The notes under the pieces are model-generated. The model ran no database searches. It was not told the DNA's origin and saw only the letters and a list, made by a program, of their open reading frames with translations. Source: Pseudonocardia sp. T1-2H (GTDB taxonomy: Bacteria > Actinomycetota > Actinomycetes > Mycobacteriales > Pseudonocardiaceae). From it: DNA of 64,000 nt. The position numbers were made by a program, and so were the translations under genes. Shown here piece after piece: positions 40,665-50,858 of this stretch; position 1 is the stretch's first letter; every line of letters begins with the position of its first letter. The stretch covers positions 5,642,001 through 5,706,000 of the forward strand of contig NZ_JBBPCL010000001.1 of assembly GCF_038039215.1 (NCBI RefSeq). The letters are read 5' to 3'.

Positions 40665-40818
40665 GCGACTCGCGCGGTCCCACACCGCGACTCGCGCCGT
40701 CCCACATCGCGACTCGCGCCGTCCCACATCGCGACTCGCGCGGTCCCACATCGCGACTCGCGCGGTCCCACATCCCGACTCGCGCGGTCCCCGGTCGCGA
40801 CTCGCGGGGTGCTCCCCC
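40665..40818. repeat. 22-bp tandem repeat, seven copies
   Basis: Units start at 40665, 40687, 40709, 40731, 40753, 40775 and 40797, with an exact 22-base period. The core GCGACTCGCGCGGTCCCAC is kept, with single-base changes (copy 6 begins CCGACT, the last copy drifts after CTCGCGG). Each unit contains the palindrome CGCGA-C-TCGCG. It lies between the small gene pair and the convergent glmM, and encodes no credible protein. Confidence 0.9.
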
Positions 40819-40839
40819 CGCGGGTCGCGGCGCTCGGGG

Positions 40840-42183
40840 TCAGGCGGAGGCGACGATCTCGGCGAGGTGGGTGGCGGTGCGTTGGGCGATCTCGGCCGTG
40901 GGGGCCTCGACCATCACCCGGACCAGCTGTTCGGTGCCCGACGGGCGCAGCAGGACGCGGCCGGTGTCCCCGAGCTCCGCCTCGGCCTCGGCGACCGCCG
41001 ACGCCACCGCAGCCGACGCGGCGACGGTGGCCTTGTCCCCCACGGACACGTTGATCAGCACCTGCGGGAGCGTCGTGACGATCCCGGCCAGCTCGGCGAG
41101 CGACGAGCCCGTCTCCGCCATCCGGGCCATCAGCCGCAGCGCGGTGAGCAGACCGTCGCCGGTGGTGGCGTGGTCCGGGAGCACGATGTGCCCGGACTGC
41201 TCGCCGCCGAGGCTGAACCCGCCCGCGCGGAGCTCCTCCAGCACGTACCGGTCCCCGACGCCCGTGACCCGCAGCCCGATGCCCGCCTCGCGCATGGCGA
41301 TGTGCAGGCCGAGGTTGCTCATGACCGTGGTGACCAGGACGTCGTCGACGAGCGTGCCGGCGTCCTTCATGGCGAGCGCGAGCACCGCCATGATCTTGTC
41401 CCCGTCGACGACGTGACCCGCCGCGTCGACGGCGAGGCAGCGGTCCGCGTCCCCGTCGTGCGCGATGCCCAGGTCCGCGCCGTGGGCGACCACGGCCTCC
41501 TGCAACGGACCGAGATGGGTCGATCCGACGCCGTCGTTGATGTTCAGCCCGTCCGGGGAGGCGTGGATCGCCACGACCTGCGCGCCGGCCTTCGCGTAGG
41601 CCGCCGGAGCGGCTTCGGCGGCGGCACCGTGCGCGCAGTCCACGACGACCCGGACGCCCGCCAGCGTCCGCGGGGTGCTCGTGAGGAGGTGGGCGACGTA
41701 GCGGTCCACGGCGTCCGTCTGGTCCCGGACGCGACCGATGGCGGCACCGGTCGGCCGGTGCCGGGCAGGCCCGGCGTCGATCGCCTGCTCGATCTCCAGC
41801 TCGATCGCGTCCGGCAGCTTGTGGCCGCCCGCGGCGAAGATCTTGATGCCGTTGTCCGGCATGGCGTTGTGCGACGCCGAGATCATGACACCCAGGTCCG
41901 CGCCCAGCTCCGCGACCAGGTGCGCGACGCCGGGGGTCGGGATCACCCCGACGCGCACGGCGTCCGCACCGGCCGAGGTGAGGCCAGCCAGAACGGCGGC
42001 CTCGAGCATCTCGCCGCTGGCCCGGGGGTCGCGGCCCACGACCGCGACAGGTCGGCTCGCGGCGCCACGATGGGCGGCGAGCACACGGGCGGCCGAGGCG
42101 GACACGGCAACGGCGAGCTCCGGTGTGAGGAGCTCGCCGTTGGCCAGGCCTCGGACGCCGTCGGTTCCGAAGAGTCGACGCAT
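40840..42183 (-). CDS. glmM: Phosphoglucosamine mutase
   Basis: This 447-aa enzyme interconverts glucosamine-6-P and -1-P for UDP-GlcNAc. The phosphoserine loop is ISASHN with Ser104. Metal-binding DGDADR and the sugar-binding GEQSGH follow, and [15 protein letters not shown] near the C-terminus binds phosphate. ATG 42183 ([11 protein letters not shown]) is the family start. The gene lies ten bases after rpsI, in the conserved rplM-rpsI-glmM order. Confidence 0.97.
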   Translation of the reverse strand: MRRLFGTDGVRGLANGELLTPELAVAVSASAARVLAAHRGAASRPVAVVGRDPRASGEMLEAAVLAGLTSAGADAVRVGVIPTPGVAHLVAELGADLGVMISASHNAMPDNGIKIFAAGGHKLPDAIELEIEQAIDAGPARHRPTGAAIGRVRDQTDAVDRYVAHLLTSTPRTLAGVRVVVDCAHGAAAEAAPAAYAKAGAQVVAIHASPDGLNINDGVGSTHLGPLQEAVVAHGADLGIAHDGDADRCLAVDAAGHVVDGDKIMAVLALAMKDAGTLVDDVLVTTVMSNLGLHIAMREAGIGLRVTGVGDRYVLEELRAGGFSLGGEQSGHIVLPDHATTGDGLLTALRLMARMAETGSSLAELAGIVTTLPQVLINVSVGDKATVAASAAVASAVAEAEAELGDTGRVLLRPSGTEQLVRVMVEAPTAEIAQRTATHLAEIVASA

Positions 42184-42193
42184 CCGGGTGAGA

Positions 42194-42786
<593 letters not shown>

Positions 42787-42790
<4 letters not shown>

Positions 42791-43230
42791 TGGGCGACCT
42801 GGGTGATCTCGAACGGCTGCGGCTGCTGCGCGGCGTGCGGGTGCGACGGACCCGCGTACACCTTCAGCTTCTTGGCCATGGCGCGGCCGAGACGGTTCTT
42901 CGGGAGCATGCCCGTGATGGCCTTCTCGACCAGCCGGTCCGGGTGCTTCTCGATCATCTCGCCGACCGAGCGCTGCCGGAGGCCGCCCGGGTAACCGGAG
43001 TGCCGGTACACGAACTTGTCGGTGCGCTTGTTGCCCGAGACCGCGATCTTCTCCGCATTGACGATCACGACGAAGTCGCCGGTGTCCATGTGCGGGGCGT
43101 AGGTCGGCTTGTGCTTGCCGCGCAGCAGGGTCGCCGCGTGGGTGGCCAGGCGGCCGAGCACGATGTCGGACGCATCGATCACGTGCCAGGCACGAGTGAT
43201 CTCGCCGGGCTTGGGGCTGTACGTGGACAC
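42787..43230 (-). CDS. rplM: 50S ribosomal protein L13
   Basis: This 147-aa protein has L13 signatures [39 protein letters not shown] and [21 protein letters not shown] 43230 follows GAGG with suitable spacing. An in-frame ATG 20 codons upstream lacks a ribosome-binding site. L13 is an early 50S assembly protein. The leader region contains two stem-loops described separately. Confidence 0.97.
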
Positions 43231-43313
43231 GGATCTACCTCGTCGTTCTCGGGCTCGGGATGCCTCGAAGGGTCGTCTCTCGTTCATCGTGCGGCGCTGT
43301 GGACGCCGGCCGC

Positions 43314-43361
43314 GCGGAGGTCGGAACCTCCGCACCAGCAGACGATCACCCGGAGGTGATC
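43314..43361 (-). promoter_or_regulatory. Twin stem-loops in the rplM leader
   Basis: On the transcript, GATCACC-TCCG-GGTGATC (43361-43344) precedes GCGGAGGT-TCCG-ACCTCCGC (43333-43314). Both are perfect stems capped by the same four-base UCCG loop; the first is C-G closed, a classic extra-stable UNCG tetraloop. They begin about 84 bases upstream of the start codon. No T-tract follows. An L13 autoregulatory element is one possibility. Confidence 0.6.
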
Positions 43362-43484
43362 GCGGGTCTCCACCCGCCGCAACACGAAACATCAGGGTAC
43401 CCGCCGCGGGGAAGGGAGTGCAAAACGCCCCCTCCCCGCGGCGGAACCCCAGGTCAACGGCCTGCGACGGCGCCGGTGGAGATG

Positions 43485-43772
43485 TTACGTCCAGCGCCCG
43501 GCGTTGGCCCGCTCGACCTGCTGGTAACCGTCGTTCGCGGCGCCGAGCGCGACCCCGATCCGGGCGAGTACCGCGCCCAGGTCCGCCGCCGCGGTGTCCC
43601 ACTGCCGCTGCTTCGCGGCGTAGTCCACGGCGGCCTGGCCCTCCCACGTGGCCGCCAGCGGCGCCAGCCGGCGCTTGAGGTCCTCGAGCTGGGCGGCGAT
43701 CCGCCGGGCGGTGCCCGCGACGGAGGTCTGGGCGGCGGCGAGCTCGCCGAACGTCACCTTGATCTCGGACAC
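43485..43772 (-). CDS. WXG100 family type VII secretion protein (EsxT position)
   Basis: This 95-aa helical-hairpin protein has Trp-Glu-Gly at 43-45 and a C-terminal YQQVE matching the YxxxD/E export signal. It lies next to rplM, where mycobacteria encode EsxT of ESX-4. It presumably pairs with the upstream EsxU-like protein as a heterodimer substrate. The GTG at 43772 is the start. Five bases separate it from that gene, so they form an operon. Confidence 0.88.
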   Translation of the reverse strand: MSEIKVTFGELAAAQTSVAGTARRIAAQLEDLKRRLAPLAATWEGQAAVDYAAKQRQWDTAAADLGAVLARIGVALGAANDGYQQVERANAGRWT

Positions 43773-43777
43773 GGCGA

Positions 43778-44089
43778 TCAGCCCAGCGTCCGGCGGATCG
43801 CGGACAGGGCGGACGACTGGGCGTCCTCCTGCTGCTGGTACGTCCGGCCCGAGCCCTGGATGGACTCGCCGATCCCGCGCAGCGCCTCGCTCAGCGAACG
43901 GGCGTCGGCGTCCCAGCGGGCCATCAGCCCGGCGAACGCGGTGGCCGCCTCGCCCCGCCACGCGCCCGCGAGCGGCTCGAGCTGCGTGCGCAGCGACGTC
44001 AGCTCCGACCGCACGTCCTGGTCCACGGACAGGACCTGCCGGCCCGCCCGCTGCATCTCCTCGACGCTCGTCCCGAATCCACCGGCCAT
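43778..44089 (-). CDS. WXG100 family type VII secretion protein (EsxU position)
   Basis: This 103-aa protein has Trp-Arg-Gly at 44-46 between two helices and a C-terminal YQQQE that fits the YxxxD/E export signal. It starts at ATG 44089. It is the probable partner of the EsxT-like protein and substrate of the ESX-4 machinery encoded immediately upstream. As is usual for ESX-4, this locus carries no PE/PPE genes. Confidence 0.88.
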   Translation of the reverse strand: MAGGFGTSVEEMQRAGRQVLSVDQDVRSELTSLRTQLEPLAGAWRGEAATAFAGLMARWDADARSLSEALRGIGESIQGSGRTYQQQEDAQSSALSAIRRTLG

Positions 44090-44256
44090 CGCGCATCACC
44101 CCTGGGTATCGCTCGTCCGGCCACCGGTGTGGCCGGCCTTCTGCGGTGACGATCGCAGGGCGACCGCGGCGCCCGTGGCCGTTCGGGACCACCCTTCACG
44201 ATCGGGAACGCTCTCGGGTGGGAGCGCCCGGTGAGCAGGCGGGGGCCGCACCGCGG

Positions 44257-45531
44257 TCATACGCCGCGGACCCCCGACACCACCTCCGCACAGGCGTCCG
44301 CCGGGGCCGGGCCCGCGTACCGGCACCCGACACTGAGCTGGTCCGTCCCGTCGAGGACGACGTACCAGTCGACGTGCACGGCTCCGCCGGACAGGAGCTG
44401 GCGGAACCGCACCACCGGGCGTCCGGCGAAGCGGGCGTCCGGATCGAGGTCCTCGAGGGCCTCGCCGGCCGCGAGCCCGCCGGCGTAGGCGGCGCGCAGC
44501 TCCGCGTGCGCGCGCTCCGGTTCGCGGGTGGCGTCGTAGCCCAGGGCGGTGCGTTCGACGGAGATCAGCTCGGCACCGTCCGGGGCGTCCCTCGGGGTGA
44601 GCAGGACGCGCCGCCGTCCGGGCTCGCCACCGGTGTGCTCCCACCCCCCGGGCAGCGGGACGGAGTAGCCGTACTGGACCACGAGGTCCGACGGCGACGC
44701 GGCGACCTCCGGGGCCGGGAGCAGCTGCCCGACCTCCAGCAGCCCCGCCGCGACGACGACCGCCCCGACCGCGAGTGCGAGCCGCCGCGGCGTGAGCCGC
44801 CGCCCGCCCGGGACCGGCGGCAGGCGCACGTGCTCGGCCGGCTCCACCGGGGGGTCGGGCACGGGCAGTGGCACGTCGAGCGCGCCTCGAACCGCCGCCG
44901 TCTCGGGCCGGTCCGCGACGACCACCGACGCCGGACCCGCGCCGTCGAACAGCTCGGCGAGCAGCGGTGTGCGCGCCACACCACCGACCAGCAGCGTCTC
45001 CGCCGCCGCACCCCGCGCGTGGCGCACCAGCTCGGCGAGCGGCCCCACCAGCGCCTCCCGCACCGTGTCCGCCCCGATCCGCACGCGGGTGTCCCCGGCC
45101 CGCAGCCGGATCTCGGGGCGCAGCGAGAGCGCCTCCCGGACGGCGCGGGCGCTCCCCGGCCGCGCGGGTCCGGTGCCGAGCCTCGCGCCGAGGGCCGCGC
45201 CCACCGCGTCGTCCAGCGTCGCGCCGCCGATCGGGACGCGCCGTTCACGGAGCACCCGCAGGCCGTCGACCAGGGACAACGTCGTGCCGGAGGCGCCCGC
45301 GTCGACCACCAGCCGGACCCCGGGACGGCCCCCGGTCGCCGCGACGGCCCGCGGGATCGACGTGCCGAGCACCAGGACGTCCCGCGGCGTCCCGGCGACG
45401 AGCAGCGCGACCGCGGCGGGCCCGGACGTCCCGGCGGGCAGCACGCCGAGCAGCCGCGGCTCCTCGCCCGGCTCGGCCGCCGCGACCCGGGTCCCGGTAC
45501 TCCCCACGTCCACGGCGACGCGCACGGACAT
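44257..45531 (-). CDS. ESX-4 type VII secretion-associated protein (Rv3446c-like)
   Basis: This 424-aa protein has an N-terminal actin/Hsp70-like ATPase fold (VAVDVGSTGTRVAAAE, VVDAGASGTTLSLVDG) and a helix near 280-300 (LALAVGAVVVAAGLLEVG) anchoring a C-terminal extracytoplasmic domain. The family is named type VII secretion-associated from its constant position beside EccC4. Its function is unknown. The ATP-site residues appear reasonable, but catalysis is unproven. The start overlaps the eccC stop by one base. Confidence 0.85.
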   Translation of the reverse strand: MSVRVAVDVGSTGTRVAAAEPGEEPRLLGVLPAGTSGPAAVALLVAGTPRDVLVLGTSIPRAVAATGGRPGVRLVVDAGASGTTLSLVDGLRVLRERRVPIGGATLDDAVGAALGARLGTGPARPGSARAVREALSLRPEIRLRAGDTRVRIGADTVREALVGPLAELVRHARGAAAETLLVGGVARTPLLAELFDGAGPASVVVADRPETAAVRGALDVPLPVPDPPVEPAEHVRLPPVPGGRRLTPRRLALAVGAVVVAAGLLEVGQLLPAPEVAASPSDLVVQYGYSVPLPGGWEHTGGEPGRRRVLLTPRDAPDGAELISVERTALGYDATREPERAHAELRAAYAGGLAAGEALEDLDPDARFAGRPVVRFRQLLSGGAVHVDWYVVLDGTDQLSVGCRYAGPAPADACAEVVSGVRGV

Positions 45532-48500
45532 CAGCCCTCCTCCGGCGCCAGCCAGCCGAGCTGCACGCAGCGGGCACCCCTGCGGTCCACCAGGGTCGCG
45601 CGGCCCGGCGGCATCGGCGCCGGCTTCGTGGAGCCGACCAGCGAGCCCTCGTCCGGGCTGCCGTTCATCACCAGGCCCGGCGAGCCGAGCTCGCGCAGGC
45701 GGCCGAGCACGGGATCGAACAGGGCGCGGCCCGCGCCGCCGCTGCGCCGGGCGACCACGACGTGCAGGCCCACGTCCTTGGCCTGCGGCAGGAACTCCAG
45801 CAGCGGCAGCAACGGATGCGGCCCGACCGCACCGGACGGCGCGACGAGGTCGTAGTCGTCGACGAGCAACCACACGTCCGGGCCGCTCCACCAGCTGCGT
45901 TCCCGCAGCGCGCGCGGGGTCGTGTCCGGTCCGGGAAGCCGCCGGCGCAGCGACTCGGCGAGGTCCAGGGCCGCGGCGGCGGTGGCGTCCGCCGTGCCGC
46001 AGAACGCGAGCAGGTGGGAGTCCGGGAGGGCGCCGAGGAGCCCACGCCGGTGGTCGACGACCACGAGCCGGGCCTGCTCCGGGGTGCAGGTCGCGGCCAC
46101 GGCGTGCCCCAGCAGCCGCAGCAGCGACGTCTTGCCGCTCTCCGCGTCCGCGAAGCACAGCAGGTGCGGCTCCACTGCCGGATCGAGCTCGACGAGCCCG
46201 AGCCGTTCCTCGTCGACCCCGATCCGCAGGCCCGTGCCCCCGGGCAGCGCCGCGAGCTCGGCGACGGGGATGCGTCCGGGCAGCAGCCTGACCGGCGGGA
46301 ACGCCGCGCCGGGGTGCGCCGCGACGATCCGGGCGATCAGCGCGGACTCCCCGTCCGGGGCGTCCGTCCGCGGGGCGGCGAGGAGCATCGGGGCGCCGTC
46401 CCGGGCGAGCCCGTGCCCCGGCCCGCGCGGCACGTCGGCGGCCTTGCGCCGGTCCACCTCGGAGTCCGACGGCTCGCCGAGGCGTAGCTCGATCCGGCTG
46501 CCCAGCAGGTCCTTCAGGGCGGGACGGATCTCGCTCCAGCGGCCCGCCGAGAGCGCGAGGTGCAGCCCGAACGCCAGGCCACGGGTGGCCAGCGGGAGCA
46601 GCCGCGCCTCGACGGCCTCGAAGTCCGCCCGGAAGGACGCGTAGCCGTCGATCACGAGCAGCACGTCCGTCGCGGGCTCGTCCGGGAACGCCCCGGCCGC
46701 CCGGCGGGCACGGAACTCGTCGACGGAGGTCAGGCCGGCCGTCCGGAACAGCTCCTCGCGCCGCTCCAGCAGGCCCGCGACCTCGGCGACGGCCCGCCGA
46801 ACCAGGTCCGGTTCTCCCCGCCCGGCAACCGTCCCGACGTGCGGCAGCGCGGCCGTCGAGGCGAGTCCGCCGCCGCCCCCCATGTCGATCACGTGGACCC
46901 CCAGCTCGGACGGGCTGTGGGTCGCGGCGAGCGCGGTGACGAGCGTCCGCAGGGCCGTCGACTTCCCCGACCGCGGGCCGCCCGCGACGGCGACGTGCCC
47001 GGCCGCCCCGGCGAGGTCGACGACGAGCGGGTCCCGGCGCTGCAGGTACGGCCGGTCGACGACGCCGACGGGCACCCGCAGCCGCCCCCCGGTGCTCAGG
47101 GCGAGGACCTGGTCCAACGGCGGCGGGACGTCCAGGGGCGGCAGCCAGACCCGGTGCGCCTGCGGCCCGCGGTCCGCCAGCGCGGCGACCGCCTCGTCGA
47201 GCACGGACCGGGCGCCCGAGGCGGCCGGCGGCGCCGCGGGCTCGTCGGTGACCGGCGCGATCCCGAACAGGCGGGCGCGGCGCACGCCGACGACGGGCGC
47301 CGCCGGGCCGGAGACCGGGCCGGACACGTAGGCCGCGCGGAAGCGCACCAGCTCGTCCGTCCCGGTCGCGAGGAAGGCGGACCCCGGCGCGGGCGGCAGC
47401 CGGTGCGCGTCCGGCACGCCGAGCACCGCCCGGGACTCCGATGCGGAGAAGGTGCGCAGCGCGATCCGGTAGGAGAGGTGGGACTCGAGCCCGCGCAACC
47501 GGCCCTCGTCGAGGCGCTGGGAGGCGAGCAGCAGGTGCAGGCCCAGCGAGCGGCCGAGCCGGCCGATCTGCACGAGCAGGTCCACCATCTCCGGGCGCCG
47601 GGCGAGCAGCTCGGAGAACTCGTCGACCACGATGAACAGCACCGGGAGCGGCGCGAGCGAGGCTCCGCCGGCCCGCACCTCGGTGTACTCGACGATCCCG
47701 GAGAGGTTGCCCGCCGCCCGCAGCAGCTCCTGGCGGCGGGTGATCTCCCCGGCCAGGGCGTCCGCCATCCGGTCCACCAGCGCCAGCTCGTCCGCCAGGT
47801 TGGTGATCACGGCGGAGACGTGCGGGAGGCCGCCGAGGTCGAGGAACGTGGCGCCGCCCTTGAAGTCCACGAGCACCAGGTTCAGATCCTCCGGGGAGTG
47901 CGTCGCGACTAGCCCGAGGACCAGGGTGCGCAGCAGCTCGCTCTTCCCGGATCCGGTGGCGCCCACGCAGAGCCCGTGCGGGCCGCTGCCGCCCTGCGCG
48001 GACTCCTTGAGGTCCAGCAGGACCGGACGGCCCGCGGAGTCCAGGCCGAGCGGGACGCGCAGCCGGTCCGCGGGCGTGCCGCGCCAGCGCCGGCGGAGCG
48101 GGTCGACGGTCTCCGGGCCGATCCCGGCGGACAGCCCGAGCAGCTCGGGCAGGCCCGCGGCGGTGTCCGGACCGTGATCCTCGGGACCGTCGCTCCAGTC
48201 CGGGTCGGCAGGCCGGTAGCGGGCGAGCCGACGGGCGAACGCGAGCGCCTCGGCGGCGGTGACCGCGTCGGGGACCCCGTAACCGTGCTCCTCCCCGGGC
48301 CGGCCAGCGACGACGGCCCGACGAGCAGCCGCACCACCGACGGCGCCGCCCGGCGTCCCGGCGGGGCCCCGACGCGCAGCACGGTCACCCCGGGCGAGCT
48401 CGCCCACGCGCCCGGTGACGCCGCGCCGTCGACGATCAGGAGCAGGTTCCCGGAGTGGCCGGCGCCCTCGTCGAGCCACCAGCGCCGGACGTCGTCGCCG

Positions 48501-49366
48501 TCTCCGCTGATCATCCGGATCGGACCGAGCGCGTCCTCCCGGCGGGGATGGGCGTTGTGCGGCAACCACTTCACCCACTCCCACTGCGGGACGAGCGACG
48601 CCGGGGCGAGGACGGCGAGCAGCGCGTCGGCCGGGCTGTGCCAGAGCGCGTACTGCACCACGAGAGCGCGCGCGAGCGCCCGTGCGGGGTCCAGGTCCGA
48701 GGGGTCCTCGCCCTCCAGCCAGAGCGCCGTGCCGGTGGGCCCGGCGGCGAGGTCCACGGCGACCGGCAGCGCGGGGACGACCGTGTGCCGCACCAGGAAC
48801 CGCCGCAGCGCGAGCGCCGTGACCGGCTCCAGGCCGTCGACCGGGCCGGTCCGCGGCGGGCTCAGCCTGGTCGCGAGCCGCTGCGCGCCCAGGCCGACGC
48901 GGAGCCGGCAGAAGTCCTCGTCCGAGGCGCGGCGCTCCCACAGCCGCCCGGCCGCGAGCACCGCCGGCCACGCCGAGGGAGGCGGGTGCGCGGACTCCAG
49001 CGCCGTCCGCTGCGCGTCGGCGACCGCACGAACCCGGCCGCGCAGCAGCCCGAGGTAGCGCAGGTAGTCCCGGCGGTCCTCGTCGAGCGTCGCCGTCCGG
49101 TCCCCGCGGCCGCCCGCCCCGGAGACGAGCATGCCGATCGACGACAGCGCGAACATCCCGCCGAACAGCCAGGACGTCGGGTTGTCGACGCCCATCACCG
49201 CGACGAACCCGATCGAACCGAGCATCGTGGCGGCCGGGATCAGCCGGTTCAGGATCCCGCCGGGGACGATCCGCTCCGGCTCCGGCGGTGGCTCGACGGG
49301 GAGCTCGCCGGTGGGCATCGGCGGGACCTCGCGGCGGGCCCGGCGGACCGCGATCGTGCTCGGCAC
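45531..49366 (-). CDS. eccC4: ESX-4 ATPase EccC, with a frameshift
   Basis: This is a single FtsK/SpoIIIE-type motor of about 1278 aa when repaired. The N-terminal membrane part reads STIAVRRARREVPPMPTGEL and has two transmembrane helices (about 40-85). Three ATPase domains follow with P-loops GATGSGKSEL, GGPRSGKSTALR and ADAESGKTSLLRLL. The frame breaks at about 48294-48300 in a CCCGGGG run; one added base links GPSSLAGPG to GEEHGYGVPDAVTAAEAL. The first start is GTG 49366 after GGGGG. EccC drives substrate export. The gene is divergent from eccD. Confidence 0.9.
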
Positions 49367-49484
49367 AGCTACCCCCACGACTTCTCCCGTTCGCCCACGG
49401 GACGGCCCCGGGCCCGGTGATACTCGCAAGGCCCCGGCCACCCGCGGGGGCGTTTCGCAGAAGTCACCAGCTCCGGAGGACGGC

Positions 49485-50858
49485 ATGACGACCGGTACCG
49501 CGTTCTCCCGGATCACGCTCGTCGCGCCGCAGGGCCGGGTGGACGTCGCCCTGCCCGCGGACGTCCCGGTCGCCGAGCTCGTCCCGATGGTCCTGGAGCT
49601 GATCGGTGAGCCCCGGAGTGACCCGGCGCTGCTGCCCTGGCAGCTCACCGGGGCCGCCGGCGGCGTGCTCCCGCCCGCGGCCACGCTCGAGGGCCTGGGC
49701 GTGCTCGACGGCGAGCTGCTGCGGATCGGCCCGGCCCGGCCGGCGCCCCCGCCCCCGGTGTTCGACGACCCGGTGGACGCCGTCGCCGCGGCCGTCGCCG
49801 AGGGCACGCGCACCGCGGCATCCGGGCGCTGGGCGGTACCGGGCGCGGCACTGCTGGTCGCGGTCGTCGCGGCGGCGTCCCTGGCGGCGGTGCGCGGCAC
49901 GGGCGGGGCCGCCCTGGCCGCGGCGTTCGTCGCGGCACTCGGCTCCGCGTCCGCCGCCGCCGTCGCGGCGCAGACGGCCCGCGCGCCGGCGGAGTCCGCT
50001 TCGGAGCACCGGCCGGGGACCGTGGCCGCGGCGCTGACCGGGGTCGCCCTCGCGGCGGCCGCGGGCTGGCTGGTGCCGCCCGGGCCGCCGGCCGCCGCGG
50101 TACTCACCGCCGCCGCGGCCGCCGGGGTCGCGGCCACCGCCGGGCAGGCCGTGCTGCGCATCGTCGCGCCGCCGCTGGTCGCGGCGATCCTGGTGTCGCT
50201 CGTCGTCGTACCGGCCGCGGGGATCGCGTTCCTCCTCGACGTCCCGCCGGTCGCCCTCGCGGTCGGAGCCGGGACCGTCGCGCTGGCCGCCGGGCCGGTG
50301 CTGCCGAGGCTGGCGCTGCGGCTCGCGGGGGTCCCCGCGCGCGGCGATCTGGCCGGCGAGGCGCCGACGGGCCCGATCCCCGGCGGGGACCCGGACGCGA
50401 GGGGCCGGGCGGATCTCGCCCGCGGGCACCTCGCCGGGATCGTCACCGCGGACGCGGTCCTCGTCGCGGTCGGCGCAGCCGCCGCGGCGACCGATCCCGG
50501 CGTCCCGGGCCCGGCACTCGCGGCGGTGTGCGTCGCCGTGCTGTTGCTGCGCTCCCGGGCCTTCGCCGAACGGCTGCCCGCCCGGAGCATGCAGGTCGCC
50601 GCGCTGCTCGCGGCCGGGACCGCCGCGACGGGCGCGGGGCTGGGCGCCTCCGGACCCGCTCAGCGGGTGCTCGTGGCCACGGCCCTGCTCGGCGTGCTGC
50701 TGGCCGGGGCCGCCGGGGCGCTCGCCGTCGCCTCCGGGTGGAGCGCGTCTCCCGTCCTCCGGCGGATCGCGGACCTCACCGAGCTGGTGCTGACCGCGGC
50801 AGCCGTACCGCTCGCGTTCGCCGTCACCGGCCTGTTCGCCGCGGTCCGCGGATGGTGA
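49485..50858 (+). CDS. eccD4: ESX-4 membrane channel protein EccD
   Basis: This 457-aa protein has an N-terminal ubiquitin-like domain (about 1-80, SRITLVAPQGRVDVALPADVPVAEL) and then roughly eleven hydrophobic helices from residue 115 to the end. It forms the conducting part of the type VII complex. ATG 49485 follows GGAGGA. It overlaps mycP by seven bases, so the two are co-translated. Its gene is divergent from eccC with a 118-bp shared region. Confidence 0.92.
   Translation: MTTGTAFSRITLVAPQGRVDVALPADVPVAELVPMVLELIGEPRSDPALLPWQLTGAAGGVLPPAATLEGLGVLDGELLRIGPARPAPPPPVFDDPVDAVAAAVAEGTRTAASGRWAVPGAALLVAVVAAASLAAVRGTGGAALAAAFVAALGSASAAAVAAQTARAPAESASEHRPGTVAAALTGVALAAAAGWLVPPGPPAAAVLTAAAAAGVAATAGQAVLRIVAPPLVAAILVSLVVVPAAGIAFLLDVPPVALAVGAGTVALAAGPVLPRLALRLAGVPARGDLAGEAPTGPIPGGDPDARGRADLARGHLAGIVTADAVLVAVGAAAAATDPGVPGPALAAVCVAVLLLRSRAFAERLPARSMQVAALLAAGTAATGAGLGASGPAQRVLVATALLGVLLAGAAGALAVASGWSASPVLRRIADLTELVLTAAAVPLAFAVTGLFAAVRGW

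Noticed and set aside
40665..40818. Possible CRISPR array
   Set aside because: The units abut with no unique spacers, and no cas genes are present.
44096..44644. Open frame of 182 codons opposite part of the secretion-associated gene
   Set aside because: Composed of Arg/Gly/Ala mirror sequence; the overlapping ESX-4 gene explains the region.
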